Shown here: in pieces, positions 39,946 to 50,118 of the stretch | How the letters are laid out: each line of letters opens with the position of its first letter | Position numbering within the stretch: position 1 is the stretch's first letter | From: CAVPDG01 sp963702535 | GTDB lineage: Bacteria > Chloroflexota > Anaerolineae > Anaerolineales > UBA4823 | Reading direction: 5' to 3' | DNA: 64,000 bases | Assembly: GCA_963702535.1 (NCBI GenBank) | Contig: CAVPDG010000024.1 | Coordinates: 248,001-312,000, forward strand | Position numbers and translations under genes: made by a program | Notes under the pieces: generated by a model | What the model was told of the DNA's origin: nothing | Seen by the model: the letters and a program-made list of their open reading frames with translations, nothing else | Databases searched by the model: none

Positions 39946-40849
39946 ATGACAACTATTATCCCCCGTAACCGTGTTTTCTTCGCTTTCGGTCCGGGTCTCA
40001 CGCCCGTCGCTCATATCCGCCAGGGGGAGGAAGTCCTGATGGAGACGCACGATTGCTTCGAAGGGCAGATCCAGACCACCGCCGACCTGGTCTCCGCGCT
40101 GGATTGGGAGCATGTCAATCCGGCCACCGGACCGGTCTACATCCAGGGCGCCATGCCCGGGGACGTGCTGCGCATCCACCTGCTTGAGATCAAGGTCGGT
40201 CCGCAGTCCAGCATGGTCACTTTGCCGGGCGAGGGCGCTTTGGGCGATGTGATTACTGAGATGGAGACTGCCATCCTGCGCCTGGAGGGCGACGAGGTGG
40301 TTTTCAAGGATAAGGTGCGCGTGCCCGCCCGCCCCATGATCGGCGTCATCGGCGTTGCTACCGCCGGCGAGCCCGTCCCCACCGGTACGCCCGGTGCGCA
40401 CGGCGGCAATATCGACTGCACACTCGTCTCGCAGGGCAACTCGGTCTATTTCACCGTGGGCGTCGAGGGCGCCATGTTCGGCGCCGGCGACATGCACGCC
40501 GCCATGGGCGACGGTGAGATCGTCGTCTGCGGCGCTGAAACCCCCGGTAGTGTGCGCTTCACCGCCGAAGTCGTCGACCTCAAGGGTCTGCCCACCCCCT
40601 TCGTCGAAACACCCGACCGGGTAGCCACCGTTTTTTCCGCCCCCACCCTTGATGAGGCTACCAGCGGCGCTATTCACAACATGGCTGAGTTTCTCACGAA
40701 ATTTGCCGGTCTCTCCCTCAACGACGCCGGCATGTTGATGAGCCTGGCAGGCGAGCTCAAATTCTGCCAGGTCGTCGACCCGCTCAAAACGGTGCGCTTC
40801 GAGTTCCCCAAAGTCGATTCTGGAGACCTACGGCTATAAGATTCCTTGA
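39946..40849 (+). CDS. Acetamidase/formamidase family amidohydrolase (frameshift near the end)
   Basis: The protein matches the FmdA/AmdA family over its whole length (about 300 residues): TADLVSALDWEHVNPATGPV, VYIQGAMPGDVLRIHLLEI, TPGAHGGNIDC and the metal-binding segment VEGAMFGAGDMHAAMGDGE. Members hydrolyse short amides to ammonia and the acid. In the raw frame the end reads VDSGDLRL, while the frame one base away gives the family-like end KSILETYGYKIP with a stop at 40847-40849, so a one-base break near 40810 is likely. AGGAG precedes the ATG. It could release ammonia from substrates brought in by the upstream importer. Confidence 0.88.
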
Positions 40850-40859
40850 AGGTGATGAC

Positions 40860-40912
40860 CCGAAAAGCAGGTGACAGAGCGGGCAGCGCCCGCTCTGTCA
40901 CCTGCTTTTCGG
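40860..40912. terminator. Long perfect bidirectional terminator hairpin
   Basis: A 25-bp perfect stem (CCGAAAAGCAGGTGACAGAG... pairing with its complement) closes on a 3-base AGC loop. It sits between the convergent amidase and the hypothetical gene at 40926, with A/T tracts in the outer stem giving termination signals on both strands. Confidence 0.85.
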
Positions 40913-40925
40913 ATTGATTTAAGTC

Positions 40926-41408
40926 TTACGCGAAAATCCGCTCGATCTCGGTCAGGGCGAAAATTTCTTTGGAATCCAGCGGCTCGTTGCCGGTCCGGCT
41001 CAGAAAGCCGCCCCGGGAGCTCTCAGCGCTCTTGCGCGCTACATCCAGCACCCACTGTTTGAATCCCTCTACCCCTGGCTTGCCTTTCAGCGCTTGAGCA
41101 GCCTGGTTGACCAGCATCCACGAATCCGGGCGCATCATATCCAGCCCCCAGGATTTGTACTCCACTTTGATAGCCTTCTTCTCTTTGCCGGTCATGGCAT
41201 TCATATCGGCGATGATGCCTACCACCAGCGCGCCATACTGGCTGCCGCCTTCCTCCAGCGTCTGCTTGATCACCTTTTCCGCGGAACGCCGCTCCAGGCG
41301 CTCTTCCGTATAGCTGCCGCTGGCGGCTGTCACGTAGACCGCCGCGGCGAATGGGGCGTTGTACACTGCTTTCCACTGCTCTGGGGTTAGTTCTTCTTTG
41401 ATACCCAT
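40926..41408 (-). CDS. Hypothetical cytoplasmic protein
   Basis: With the start at ATG 41408 (MGIKEELTPEQWKAVYNAPF) the protein has 160 residues. The frame also extends 15 codons upstream, but those residues are not protein-like. It is helical and charged, without signal peptide or membrane helix, and contains two Ala/Gly-rich stretches (APFAAAVYVTAASGSYTEE; YGALVVGIIADMNAM). I do not recognise a named family. It is alone on its strand, next to the promoter region of the DUF1800 operon, and terminated by the shared hairpin at 40860. Confidence 0.75.
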   Translation of the reverse strand: MGIKEELTPEQWKAVYNAPFAAAVYVTAASGSYTEERLERRSAEKVIKQTLEEGGSQYGALVVGIIADMNAMTGKEKKAIKVEYKSWGLDMMRPDSWMLVNQAAQALKGKPGVEGFKQWVLDVARKSAESSRGGFLSRTGNEPLDSKEIFALTEIERIFA

Positions 41409-41562
41409 GCTCGCTCTCCGCCTGAATGAAGTTGGACTTGTCTTTGCAGGCATTATAGCCGAAAAACGCGTCCTGCTGGTAAAAAATACGGCTGGCGCGC
41501 TGGTTTAGCAGGATTTTCTCCTCCCTTAATCGCCCTGCAATCCGCCCTTAACCCCCCCATAA

Positions 41563-41591
41563 TTGACTCCTGCGTCGCCTCCGGTTAAAAT
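41563..41591 (+). promoter_or_regulatory. Sigma70 promoter of the DUF1800-DUF1501 operon
   Basis: TTGACT (41563-41568, 5 of 6) and TAAAAT (41586-41591, 5 of 6) are separated by exactly 17 bases, about 80 bases upstream of the DUF1800 ATG. Nothing else is seen in the 264-base gap 41409-41672. Confidence 0.7.
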
Positions 41592-41672
41592 AGGTGTAAT
41601 CCAATTTGTACTTTTGATATTTATCCGTTAAATCCGTGTTATCCGTGTCCATATCTTGATCTGGAGTCCCGC

Positions 41673-43367
41673 ATGCCTTCCTCGTCAGAATCCCCCGCCC
41701 CCAGCCGCCGCGACTTCCTCAAGCTCAGCGCCCTGGCAGGCGCTGCGCCGCTCGGTTTGATGCTCGACCCTCCGCCCCCTGACCCGCAGCTCCTCACCCC
41801 CCTGCGCAATCCGGACGCCTGGGTGAATGCCCGCTCTGTGCCCCCGCCTCCTCTGCCCTCGTTGGATGTGGTCGTATCCAATCGCCTGGGTTTCGGTCCC
41901 CGTCCTGGCTTTCAGGATGCTTTTCAAGCGCTCGGCTCCACGCCCCAGGAGCGCCTGCAGTCCTATGTAGACCAGCAGCTCAGCCCTGCCACCGTGGACA
42001 ATTCGCTCTGCAACTCTCGCCTGGCTGCTGCTGGCTTCACCACGCTCAACAAGTCCCTCGCCCAGTTGTGGGCAGACCACGTCTACAACAACCAGCAGGG
42101 CTGGAGCTACCGCATGTTGCCCATCGAAGAGACCGAGAAGGCAACCTGGATCAGGGCGGTCTACAGCCAGCGCCAGCTTTTCGAGGTCTTGGTCGATTTC
42201 TGGCACAATCACTTCAACGTGCACGGCTGGCATTCTTACGCCGGTCCGGTGTTTGTGCATTATGACCGGGATGTGATCCGCTTGCACGCCCTGGGCAACT
42301 TCCGCCAGATGGTTGAAGCGGTCGCCAAGAGCACCGCCATGCTCTATTATCTGGATAATTACCTCAACCAGGTGGGCGGTTTCAATGAGAATTTCGCCCG
42401 CGAGCTGCTTGAGCTGCACACCATGGGCGCCGAGAATTACCTGGGTGTGATGGACCCCTTCACCGTGCCGGTGGACGGCAACGGCGTGCCCATCGGCTAC
42501 GTGGATAACGATGTCTATGAAGCCGCCCGCTGTTTCACCGGCTGGCGCGTCGACTCCAGCTCCTGGGAGCCTGGTGTGGGCAACTCGGGCGCCTTCCTGT
42601 ACTACAGCGCCTGGCATGATCGCGCCAACAAGTTCTTCCTGCGCCGCTACCTGCCCGCCGACCAGGCGCCTCTGCGCGACGGGCTGGACGTGCTGGACTC
42701 CATCGCCTCCCATCCCGGTACGGCTCATTTCATCGCCGGTAAGCTCTGCCGGCGCCTGATCGGCGATAATCCCCCCGAAGAGGTGGTTGCCGCGGCGGCT
42801 GCCGTCTTCCACGACCAGTACCTCGCCCCCGACCAGCTCAAGCAGGTGGTGCGCACCATCCTCCTTTCGGATGCCTTTATGAACACCTGGGGGGATAAGG
42901 TCAAGCGTCCCTTCGAGGTCGCCGCCGGCATGCTGCGCGGCTTGAATGCCAATTTCTTCCCCAGCGATGACTTCCTCTGGAACTACCAGTCCATGGGGCA
43001 GCCGCTCTTCGACCACATTCCGCCTGATGGCTACCCTGACCACAAGGAAGACTGGCAATCTACCATGAGCTTTCTGCACCGCTGGCGCCAAGCGAACTAT
43101 ATCGTCGAAGGCTGGCTGGATAATATCTCGGTCGATCTGGTAAGCCAGACGCCCGCCAATATTCGCACCCCCAACGCCCTGGCGGATTATTGGATCAATC
43201 GCCTGCTTAACCGCCCGATGCACCCCCCGGAAAACCGCCAGGCGATCGTCGATTTCGTCGCCCAGGGGCGCAACCCCGATTTCGACCTGCCCGCCGATCT
43301 GTTTGCTGAGCGACTGCCGCGCATGGTCGCCCTGATCCTGATGGCGCCCGATTTTCAGCTTCGCTAG
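41673..43367 (+). CDS. DUF1800-family protein, Tat-exported
   Basis: The N-terminus has a twin-arginine motif SRRDFLKLS and a short hydrophobic segment, so export in folded form is expected. The 564-residue body matches DUF1800: LGFGPRPGFQDAFQ, FWHNHFNVHGWHSY, NFARELLELHTMGAENY, FTGWRVDSSSWEPG and HPGTAHFIAGKLCRRLIGDNP. These contain conserved His and Glu clusters that could bind metal, but the function is unknown. It is followed after 12 bases by a DUF1501 gene, the standard partnership for these families. Confidence 0.88.
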   Translation: MPSSSESPAPSRRDFLKLSALAGAAPLGLMLDPPPPDPQLLTPLRNPDAWVNARSVPPPPLPSLDVVVSNRLGFGPRPGFQDAFQALGSTPQERLQSYVDQQLSPATVDNSLCNSRLAAAGFTTLNKSLAQLWADHVYNNQQGWSYRMLPIEETEKATWIRAVYSQRQLFEVLVDFWHNHFNVHGWHSYAGPVFVHYDRDVIRLHALGNFRQMVEAVAKSTAMLYYLDNYLNQVGGFNENFARELLELHTMGAENYLGVMDPFTVPVDGNGVPIGYVDNDVYEAARCFTGWRVDSSSWEPGVGNSGAFLYYSAWHDRANKFFLRRYLPADQAPLRDGLDVLDSIASHPGTAHFIAGKLCRRLIGDNPPEEVVAAAAAVFHDQYLAPDQLKQVVRTILLSDAFMNTWGDKVKRPFEVAAGMLRGLNANFFPSDDFLWNYQSMGQPLFDHIPPDGYPDHKEDWQSTMSFLHRWRQANYIVEGWLDNISVDLVSQTPANIRTPNALADYWINRLLNRPMHPPENRQAIVDFVAQGRNPDFDLPADLFAERLPRMVALILMAPDFQLR

Positions 43368-43379
43368 GAGACGAGACGC

Positions 43380-44705
43380 ATGCCCTCCCCAAAACTCTCC
43401 CGCCGCCAGTTCCTTGTCGGCTGCTCAGCCGCCATCGCCGCTTTTGCCGGGGCGCGCCTCACCCGCCTGGCTTTTGCCGCCCCCGATGCCCCGGATTTCT
43501 TCAACCAGGAGATCTTCCTGCTCGTCTTCCTGCGCGGCGGCTGGGATGCCATGAACGTCGCCCCGCCCATTGCTGGCAGCGACCGCGGCTATTACGAATC
43601 GGCGCGCGCTTCGCTCAAAGTCCCCGTCTCCGGTCAGGGCGCTGCTCTGCCTCTCGACGCACGCTTCGGCTTTCACCCCAGCCTGGGCGCACTGCGCGAC
43701 CTTTTCCGCGCCGGCAAGCTGGCGGTGGTGCATGCCGCCGGTCTCACCAGCGACACGCGCAGCCACTTCGACGCCATGCAGTACATCGAGCTGGGTACCC
43801 CGGATAACAAGACCACCCCTACAGGCTGGCTTACCCGCCACCTGGAGACCTCGCCCACCTTACCAGGCAGCATCCTGCTGCCGGCTCTCTCTGCCGGCAG
43901 CAGCGCTGCTGCGTCCCTGCAAGGCTCGCGAGAAGCCGTGGCAATGACCAGCCCCAGCGATTTCTCATTCAGTGGTTACTGGAAGTATGAAGACGCCCAG
44001 CGCTCCGCCCTGCGTACGATGTACAACGGGGATACCTGGCTCTATCGCTCCGGCACGCTCACCCTGGATATGGTCGACCTGATCGAGAACCTCAACCCGG
44101 GTACGTATACGCCCGCCAATGGCGCGGTCTACCCCAGCGGCTCCTTTGGCGACAACCTGAAGGCGCTGGCGCAAATGGTGAAGATGAGCGTCGGTCTGCG
44201 CGTCGCTACCGTTGACCTGGGCGGCTGGGATACGCACGAGAACCAGGGCGACGGCGCGGGCGGCTATTTTGCCAACCAGCTTACCCAGCTATCGCAGGGT
44301 TTGGCGGCTTTTTACACCGATCTGAACGGCAGCGGGGCGAACAACACCACGAGCCGCCTGACGGTCGCCGTGCTCAGCGAGTTTGGGCGCCGTTTGCGGG
44401 AGAACGCCAACCATGGCACCGATCACGGTCATGGCAGCGTCATGCTTCTCCTCGGCGGCAACGTCAACGGCGGCGTCGTTTACGGCGCCTGGCCCGGTCT
44501 GTCCGTCGACCAGCTCTACGACCGCGCCGACCTGGCGGTTACTACCGATTATCGCAACGTGCTCAGCGAGGTCCTGGTCAAGCGCCTGGGCAACCCGTAC
44601 ATCGAGCAGGTCTTCCCTGGCTTTACAAGCTACCAGCCCTTAGGCTTGCTGCGCGAAAACCCCGCCCTGACCGAGCGGGTCTATCTGCCGACGATCCGTA
44701 AATAG
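43380..44705 (+). CDS. DUF1501-family protein, Tat-exported
   Basis: The Tat signal SRRQFLVGCSAAIAAFAGARL starts the 441-residue protein. Its core is related to alkaline-phosphatase-like sulfatases: LVFLRGGWDAMNVAPP near the start, VDLGGWDTHENQGDG in the middle and VLSEFGRRLRENANHGTDHG, with its characteristic Glu and His residues, near the end. Members pair with DUF1800 proteins and act outside the cytoplasm; no substrate is known. GGAG at 43368 supports the start. Confidence 0.9.
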   Translation: MPSPKLSRRQFLVGCSAAIAAFAGARLTRLAFAAPDAPDFFNQEIFLLVFLRGGWDAMNVAPPIAGSDRGYYESARASLKVPVSGQGAALPLDARFGFHPSLGALRDLFRAGKLAVVHAAGLTSDTRSHFDAMQYIELGTPDNKTTPTGWLTRHLETSPTLPGSILLPALSAGSSAAASLQGSREAVAMTSPSDFSFSGYWKYEDAQRSALRTMYNGDTWLYRSGTLTLDMVDLIENLNPGTYTPANGAVYPSGSFGDNLKALAQMVKMSVGLRVATVDLGGWDTHENQGDGAGGYFANQLTQLSQGLAAFYTDLNGSGANNTTSRLTVAVLSEFGRRLRENANHGTDHGHGSVMLLLGGNVNGGVVYGAWPGLSVDQLYDRADLAVTTDYRNVLSEVLVKRLGNPYIEQVFPGFTSYQPLGLLRENPALTERVYLPTIRK

Positions 44706-44713
44706 CTCTGCTA

Positions 44714-45822
44714 TTAAGTCCTTAATCGGTAGAACCTGAAGAAGAAGTTATCGATGGGCAGGATTTCCACGCTGCTGAAGCCAGCCTCACGCGGCATAGC
44801 GTTCCATAGTCTTCGGGCGAATACACGGTTCCGGTGCCCGCCGAAGGTTGCTCCGACATGCCCGCTGGCAGGCAGTGCAATATGCTGAAGCCGTAGAGCA
44901 ATTGCTCCAGCGACCCAGAGCAGGGCTGGAACTCCTCTAGCGCGCGTTCGTCCATCACAATCACGCTGCCTTTTTCTCCAGCCAGCTGGCGCATGCTTTG
45001 CAGAACCCGCACCGGGTCGGACATATCGTGCAGGCATTCGAAGGCTGTCACCAGGTCGTAGCGCCCGTGCAGCTCGATGTCGCTGGCGTCTCGCAGCCAG
45101 GCATGCACCCGTTGGCCCAGGCCGGCTTATCGATATTTTCATTGGCAAGCTCGACGGAGGCTGGGTCCAGGTCGAAACCGTCCACGCTGTACCTTGGGGT
45201 AGCTTTGGGCGATGCCAATGCAAGACCAGCCAGCCCCGCAGCCGATATCCGCCAGGCGGGCGGGCGGGTCAGCTTGCAGGCGAGCGTGGATGTCTGTGAT
45301 CGCAGGCAACCATTCATTCCCCAATTGCTGCAGGAACATTGCCCGGTTCATGCTTGCCTGGCCTTCTCGCAGGTTAGCCCCATACCGGCTGTACGGTACG
45401 CCCCCGCCGTTGCGGTATGCATCCAGAAGCGCTTCCAGCGGATGGATCGCTCCCGCGACGAGCTGCGCCAGCGGCGCCATGTAATTCAGGCTGTCGCGAT
45501 CGGTGAGCACCTCCGCCTTGCCGCGTGGCAGGCAGTAGCGACGATCGGTTCCGCCATTCTTACCCTCGCTCACATCCAAAATGCAAGCGGCGGCTTGCTG
45601 CTCGAGCCATTCGCGCGTGTAACGTTCCTCTGTCCCGGTCCGCTCCGCCAGTGCAGCGGAGGTCAGCTCGCCATGTTTAGCCAGCTCGCGGTAATACCCT
45701 AACCGGTCGCCGATGTGCACGGCAAATACATTGAACGCGCCTAAAACGTCATCAAAAAGGCGCTCGGCAAACTCGCTGCTATCCGTTGCATTCGATGGGT
45801 TTGGTATGGGGGTGTCATTCAT
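44714..45822 (-). CDS. SAM-dependent methyltransferase with N-terminal winged helix (about three frameshifts)
   Basis: Residues 20-110 form a dimerisation/winged-helix region (FNVFAVHIGDRLGYYRELAKH, ALAERTGTEERYTREWL) as in O-methyltransferase-like proteins. The SAM motif LADIGCGAGWSCIGIA follows, then, in other frames, VDGFDLDPASVELANENI (motif II acidic residue), YDLVTAFECLHDMSDPVRVL and the end GFSSVEILPIDNFFFRFYRL. Breaks lie near 45190, 45120 and 44800; restored length is about 365 residues. The acceptor substrate is unknown. It has an AT-rich upstream region (45840-45890) and an AAGGAAA ribosome site. Confidence 0.8.
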
Positions 45823-45990
45823 GATTGGCTTTCCTTATGCGATAATATAGACCTTATAAATCTTATATATGATATCAAATCCAGTGAAAAATGCAAGGGG
45901 GTTGAGCTTTGATATGATCCTTTCCTCCCTCTCAGCGGTATTCATCATGAGGGGAAGCGCGGCTTCTGCCCCTCGGGAGGGATGCAATCC

Positions 45991-48785
45991 ATGGTCAAGC
46001 TTTCATCTCAAAACCTGTTCGGTATCGCCATTATCCTCGCTTTGCTGAGCTCCGCTGGCTGCCAGCGCGCCGGGCTTCAGACCCCCTCCACCTCCCCGCC
46101 AGCGCAATCCGCGGCTGCCGCATGACCTCCCCTGAGGCAGAGTCTCCCGTCCCAACCGAGCCCCCAGCGGAGTTGGTGGAGGAAGTCTCTGCTCTTCAGG
46201 GCTTACCTATCGCTGAGTTCTTCGCTCAATCTTACCGCCTCATCCTCCTGCGCGATCCGGAGAGCATCACCACCGAGGGGCTCTCTGACTTGCTCGGCGT
46301 GCGGGATGACCACCTCACCGATATCTCCCCGGCGGCTTACCAGGAAAATCTGGCGCTATACCGTTCGGTTTACGACCTGCTGCTGCAATATGATCGTTCC
46401 AGCTTATCTTCCGAGCAGCAGATCTCCTATGACGTCTACGCCTGGTACCTGGATGACCTGCTGCGCATAGGCGCTCACCCCTACGCCGATTACCCGGTCA
46501 ATCCGCTCGTCGTTACCGGCGTGCAAAACCTGCTGGAATACCTTTTCGTTGAGTACCATGCGATTAACGATCTGGACAGCGCCCGCGCTTACATCACGCG
46601 CCTTTCTCTGGTGGACGAGAAAATGGCGCAGCTCAGCGAGGCGCTGCGCCTGCGCCAGGAGCAGGGCTACCTGCCGCCCGCCATCCTGATCCAGGCTTCC
46701 CTGGGCGATATCAGCCGCATCGCCGCCAGCCAGCCTGAGAGCACCTCTTTCTATACCGCTTTCAGGGATAAGCTCGACCGGGCAGCGGGTATCTCCGCCG
46801 CGGAGAAAGAGGCTCTGTTGAAAGAGGCTGCATCGCAGATCCAGGTCTCCGTCCTGCCCGCATATCAAAGCCTGGAATCGGCTTTGCGCAGCCTGCCGGT
46901 GAGCAATGACGCCGCGGGCGGCGTCTGGCGTCTGCCGGATGGCGATTCATATTACCAGGCAGCATTACGTCACCATACATCCACCGACCTGACGCCCCAG
47001 CAGGTACACCAGCTCGGTCTGGATGCGCTGGATGAGATCCAGAACGAGATGCGCCAGCGCTTTGCCAGCCTGGGCTACCCGGCGGATGCACCACTCCCCC
47101 AGCTTTACCAGCGCCTGGCGCAGGAGAGCGGTTCTGTCCAGGGAGGCGCGATCCTGGGCGAGTACCAGGCGCTGATCCAGCATGCTGGTGAAAGGTTGGA
47201 AAACCTCCTGCCCGCCTTACCGGACAGCCCCCTGGAGGTGCGGGGCTATCCCGGCGCTACGGCATTCTATTCCGCCGCCGCCCTGGATGGCTCGCGGCCC
47301 GGCATCTTTTATGCCCCCCTGCAAGGCTCTGAGCCGCGCTTCAAGATGCCCACCCTGGCTTACCACGAGGGCGTCCCTGGCCATCACTACCAGCTCAGCC
47401 TCGCCCGCCAGCTTGACTTGCCTCTCTTTCGCAACGTGCTTACTTTCAACGCCTACGCCGAGGGCTGGGCGCTCTATGCCGAGCGCCTGGCATGGGAGCA
47501 GGGCTGGTATGCAGATGATCCGTACGCTGACCTGGGACGTTTGCAGATGGAGGCGTTCCGTTATACTCGCCTGGTGGTGGATACTGGACTGCATGCGGAT
47601 CAATGGACCTTCGACCAGGCTGTGGAGTTCATGGTCGAGAATACCGGCCTGGAGCGCGGCTTCATCCAGAGCGAGGTGGTGCGCTACCTGGCCTGGCCCG
47701 GGCAGGCTGCCTCTTACGCTGTAGGCTACCTGCGCCTGCTCGAGCTGCGCCAGAAGGCGATGGATGCCCTTGGGGATCGCTTCGATTTGCAGGAGTTCCA
47801 CCGCGTTGTATTAGAGAATGGCAGCCTGCCCCTCCCGCTGCTCGAGCAGGTTGTGAACCAGTACATCACCCTCGCCAGCCTAGAGAAGGTTTCGGATTTC
47901 CCGTTGTACGTGATGGAATATCAGGGGGATTACGGCTTCACTGAGTTCTTGAATAGCGCTCACCTCCAGCAATCCTTTGCTCTGCCATCGACCATGCCCA
48001 TCCTGCAGGGCGCGACCTGGGCTTGCACCGGCTTTGCTGCCCTCCAACCCGGCGGCGATATCCTCTTCGGCAGGAACTTCGACTGGCGCCGCCATCCGGC
48101 TCTGCTGCTCTTCACTCACCCCTCCGATGGTTATGCATCCGTGTCGATGGTGGACGTTTCCTATCTTGGATTTAACCAACCTCAGGCGGATTGGCGGGAT
48201 CGCCGTGCGCTGCTCGCTACCCCTTACTGGCCCTTCGACGGGATGAACAGCGCCGGGCTGGCGGTGGGCATGATGGCGGTCCCCCGGGCGGAGGACAGCT
48301 CAGACCCTGCAAAACCCACCCTCAATGAGCTGCAGGTCATCCGCCTGCTGCTGGACCGCGCCGCCACCGTCGCCGAAGCCATGCAGTTGCTGGAAAGCGT
48401 CAACATCGACTTTGGCGAAGGTCCCCCGCTGCACTACATGATCGCCGATGCTTCCGGGACTTCCGCCGTGGTGGAGTTCATCGCCGGAGAGATGGTTGTC
48501 CTGCCCAACTCAGCCCCCTGGCAGGTCTCCACCAATTTTCTGATCTCACAAGAGCAGCCGCAGGGGGCAGACTCGAGCTGTTGGCGCTATAACAAAGCCT
48601 ACGCTGCATTGCAGCACTCGGGCGGCACGCTTTCTTCTGGGGAAGCGATGGAACTTCTGGAAGATGCCTCCCAAGCTGGCGATTACCCCACCCTCTGGTC
48701 GGTTGTCTACAATCTTTCGCAGGGTAGCCTCACCCTGGCGATGGATAGAAATTATCAGCAGATTTTAAATTTCGCACTACGCTGA
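45991..48785 (+). CDS. Lipoprotein fusing a DUF885 peptidase-like domain to a C45/choloylglycine-hydrolase-like Ntn amidase (one frameshift)
   Basis: A lipoprotein signal (ATG 45991, lipobox LLSSAGC) is one frame away from the large body starting near 46122, so a break near 46115 is inferred; GGGAGG precedes the ATG. Residues 30-580 (counted from 46122) match DUF885, a metallopeptidase-like family with HEGVPGHHYQ (His415) and a conserved YAEGWALYAERL. After LPLYVMEYQGDYGFTEFL, a second domain begins around Cys635 in WACTGFAAL with LFGRNFDW and DGMNSAGLAVGM, the signature of Ntn linear amide hydrolases. Cys635 would have to be exposed by cleavage. Both would act outside the cell on peptides or acyl amides. 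Confidence 0.8.
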
Positions 48786-48895
48786 TGGGAAGGACGTTTG
48801 TGCGCTGCATCTAGCTTCGCCGCACGTAAAGTGCCATAACCCACTCGCCAATTCTTTATCCCCAGCTGGCGGTAATATAAGAAAAGTAAAGCCTA

Positions 48896-50116
48896 GTGGT
48901 CTGTCAAACATGAATCACAGGATATAGGTGTTTCAACTTAATGCGAGCATCAGCGGTTGTAAAGCGCCAATCGACTTTTACCACTTTGGCATTCCGATCA
49001 TTTTGCCAAGCCCGGACTTCTTTCGCCAAAGTAGACTTATCTGCAATCCGTCGAGAAAGGCATTGGCGAATTAAGACGCCTAATTCGATTTCGGCCATGT
49101 TAACCAGCTACCATGTTTGGGCGTGTAATGAAATTCAAACCGATTCGTCAATCGCCTGGCCTCTTCGGCTTCGAAGGTTTCGTAGAAAGAAGCCGGGGAA
49201 TGTGTGTTGAGGTTATCCAGCACCACCACAATCTTCTCTGCCTGGGGATATTTTTTGTCTGCCAGCTCTTTCATGGCATACGCCCAATCTTTCCGAGTGC
49301 GTTGATCAGTGACTTTCACAAACCGTTTACCGGTCAAAGGCTCAAAGAACATAAACAAATCGGCCACCCCTTCGCGCTGGTATTCGTAATCTACTCGCCG
49401 GGACTGTCCCGCCTGAACGGGCAGGGGTTCTCGCAGGTCGGACAACAGTTGTTTACTGGTTTCATCCATACAGACTTGCGGACGTTCCGGATCGTACGGT
49501 TGAGTATACACATCCAAAACGTCTTCCATATTACAGACAAAGCTGGCGTTGGCAGTTGGCGGAATGCAGTATTCCTCTTTCAGCCAAGGTTTAATTTCCT
49601 TTTTTTGAGCGTGGTGCGGATCGTCTCATGCGAGACACTCTCCACAATCTCCAGCTTCACAAAACGCTCCTGTAACAGCCGCAAGGTCCAGCGCTCATAT
49701 CCTTCCGGTGCATTGCTGCACGCCAAAGCCATTAAATGGGCTTCAGCGCTTCCATCCAGGCGATGGAGATATTCCCGGTTCGGTTTCTTCCGGTTGAGCG
49801 CCTTCTCGAGGCCGCCTTCTGCAAATGCTTTGCGAACATTCGTGACGGTCAGTGAATTGACATCGAATGCCGTACAAATGGCTTCATACGTCCAATTGGG
49901 GCCTCCATCGCTGCAATCGGATTTGAGCAAGATCCTGGCTCGGCGCAGTTTGCGGGCCGGGGCACTGCCGGAAGACACTAATTTTTCAAGTTGCGCTCGT
50001 TCTTCGAAGGTAAGCTTGACAAAATATTTCTGGTACATTTACTTTCTCCTTGAGAAGGTTTGGTTCTCAAGGTGCAACTTCTGTGCCAGCTCTGAATATC
50101 AACTTTGACAGACCAC
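48896..50116 (-). mobile_element. IS630-family insertion sequence A
   Basis: Perfect terminal inverted repeats GTGGTCTGTCAAA (48896-48908) and TTTGACAGACCAC (50104-50116) bound a 1221-bp element, flanked by TA at 48894-48895 and 50117-50118. Mariner/IS630 elements insert at TA and duplicate it. Its base composition is lower in G+C than the neighbourhood. The right end abuts element B, sharing the TA. It carries one broken transposase gene on the minus strand. Confidence 0.92.
48904..50038 (-). pseudogene. IS630-type DDE transposase of element A (two frame breaks)
   Basis: The N-terminal part (49580-50038) is a helix-turn-helix region (ARKLRRARILLKSDCS, TYEAICTAFDVNSLTVTNVRKA). It ends at a run of seven A followed by GG near 49600. 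A -1 shift there restores KKKEIKPWLKEE, and the second part continues with the first two catalytic Asp (VCMDETSK, VVLDNLNTH). The third catalytic residue, Glu in WLNMAEIEL, is in yet another frame beyond a break near 49090. The first shift could be programmed, as in other IS630 elements. The second looks like damage or a sequence error, so the element may be inactive. Confidence 0.85.
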
Positions 50117-50118
50117 TA

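Noticed and set aside
41685..43223. 512-codon open frame antisense to the DUF1800 gene
   Set aside because: It is a shadow of a GC-rich real gene that has a Tat signal, promoter and partner gene.
2263..48785. Programmed frameshifting in recJ, htrA, crtB and other cellular genes
   Set aside because: Break positions differ from family to family, lack shared slippery sequences and are too numerous. Consensus errors are simpler. Only the IS OrfA/OrfB sites were kept.
48941..50108. Plus-strand frames antisense to the element A transposase
   Set aside because: The minus strand holds the catalytic DDE motifs; the plus-strand frames have none.
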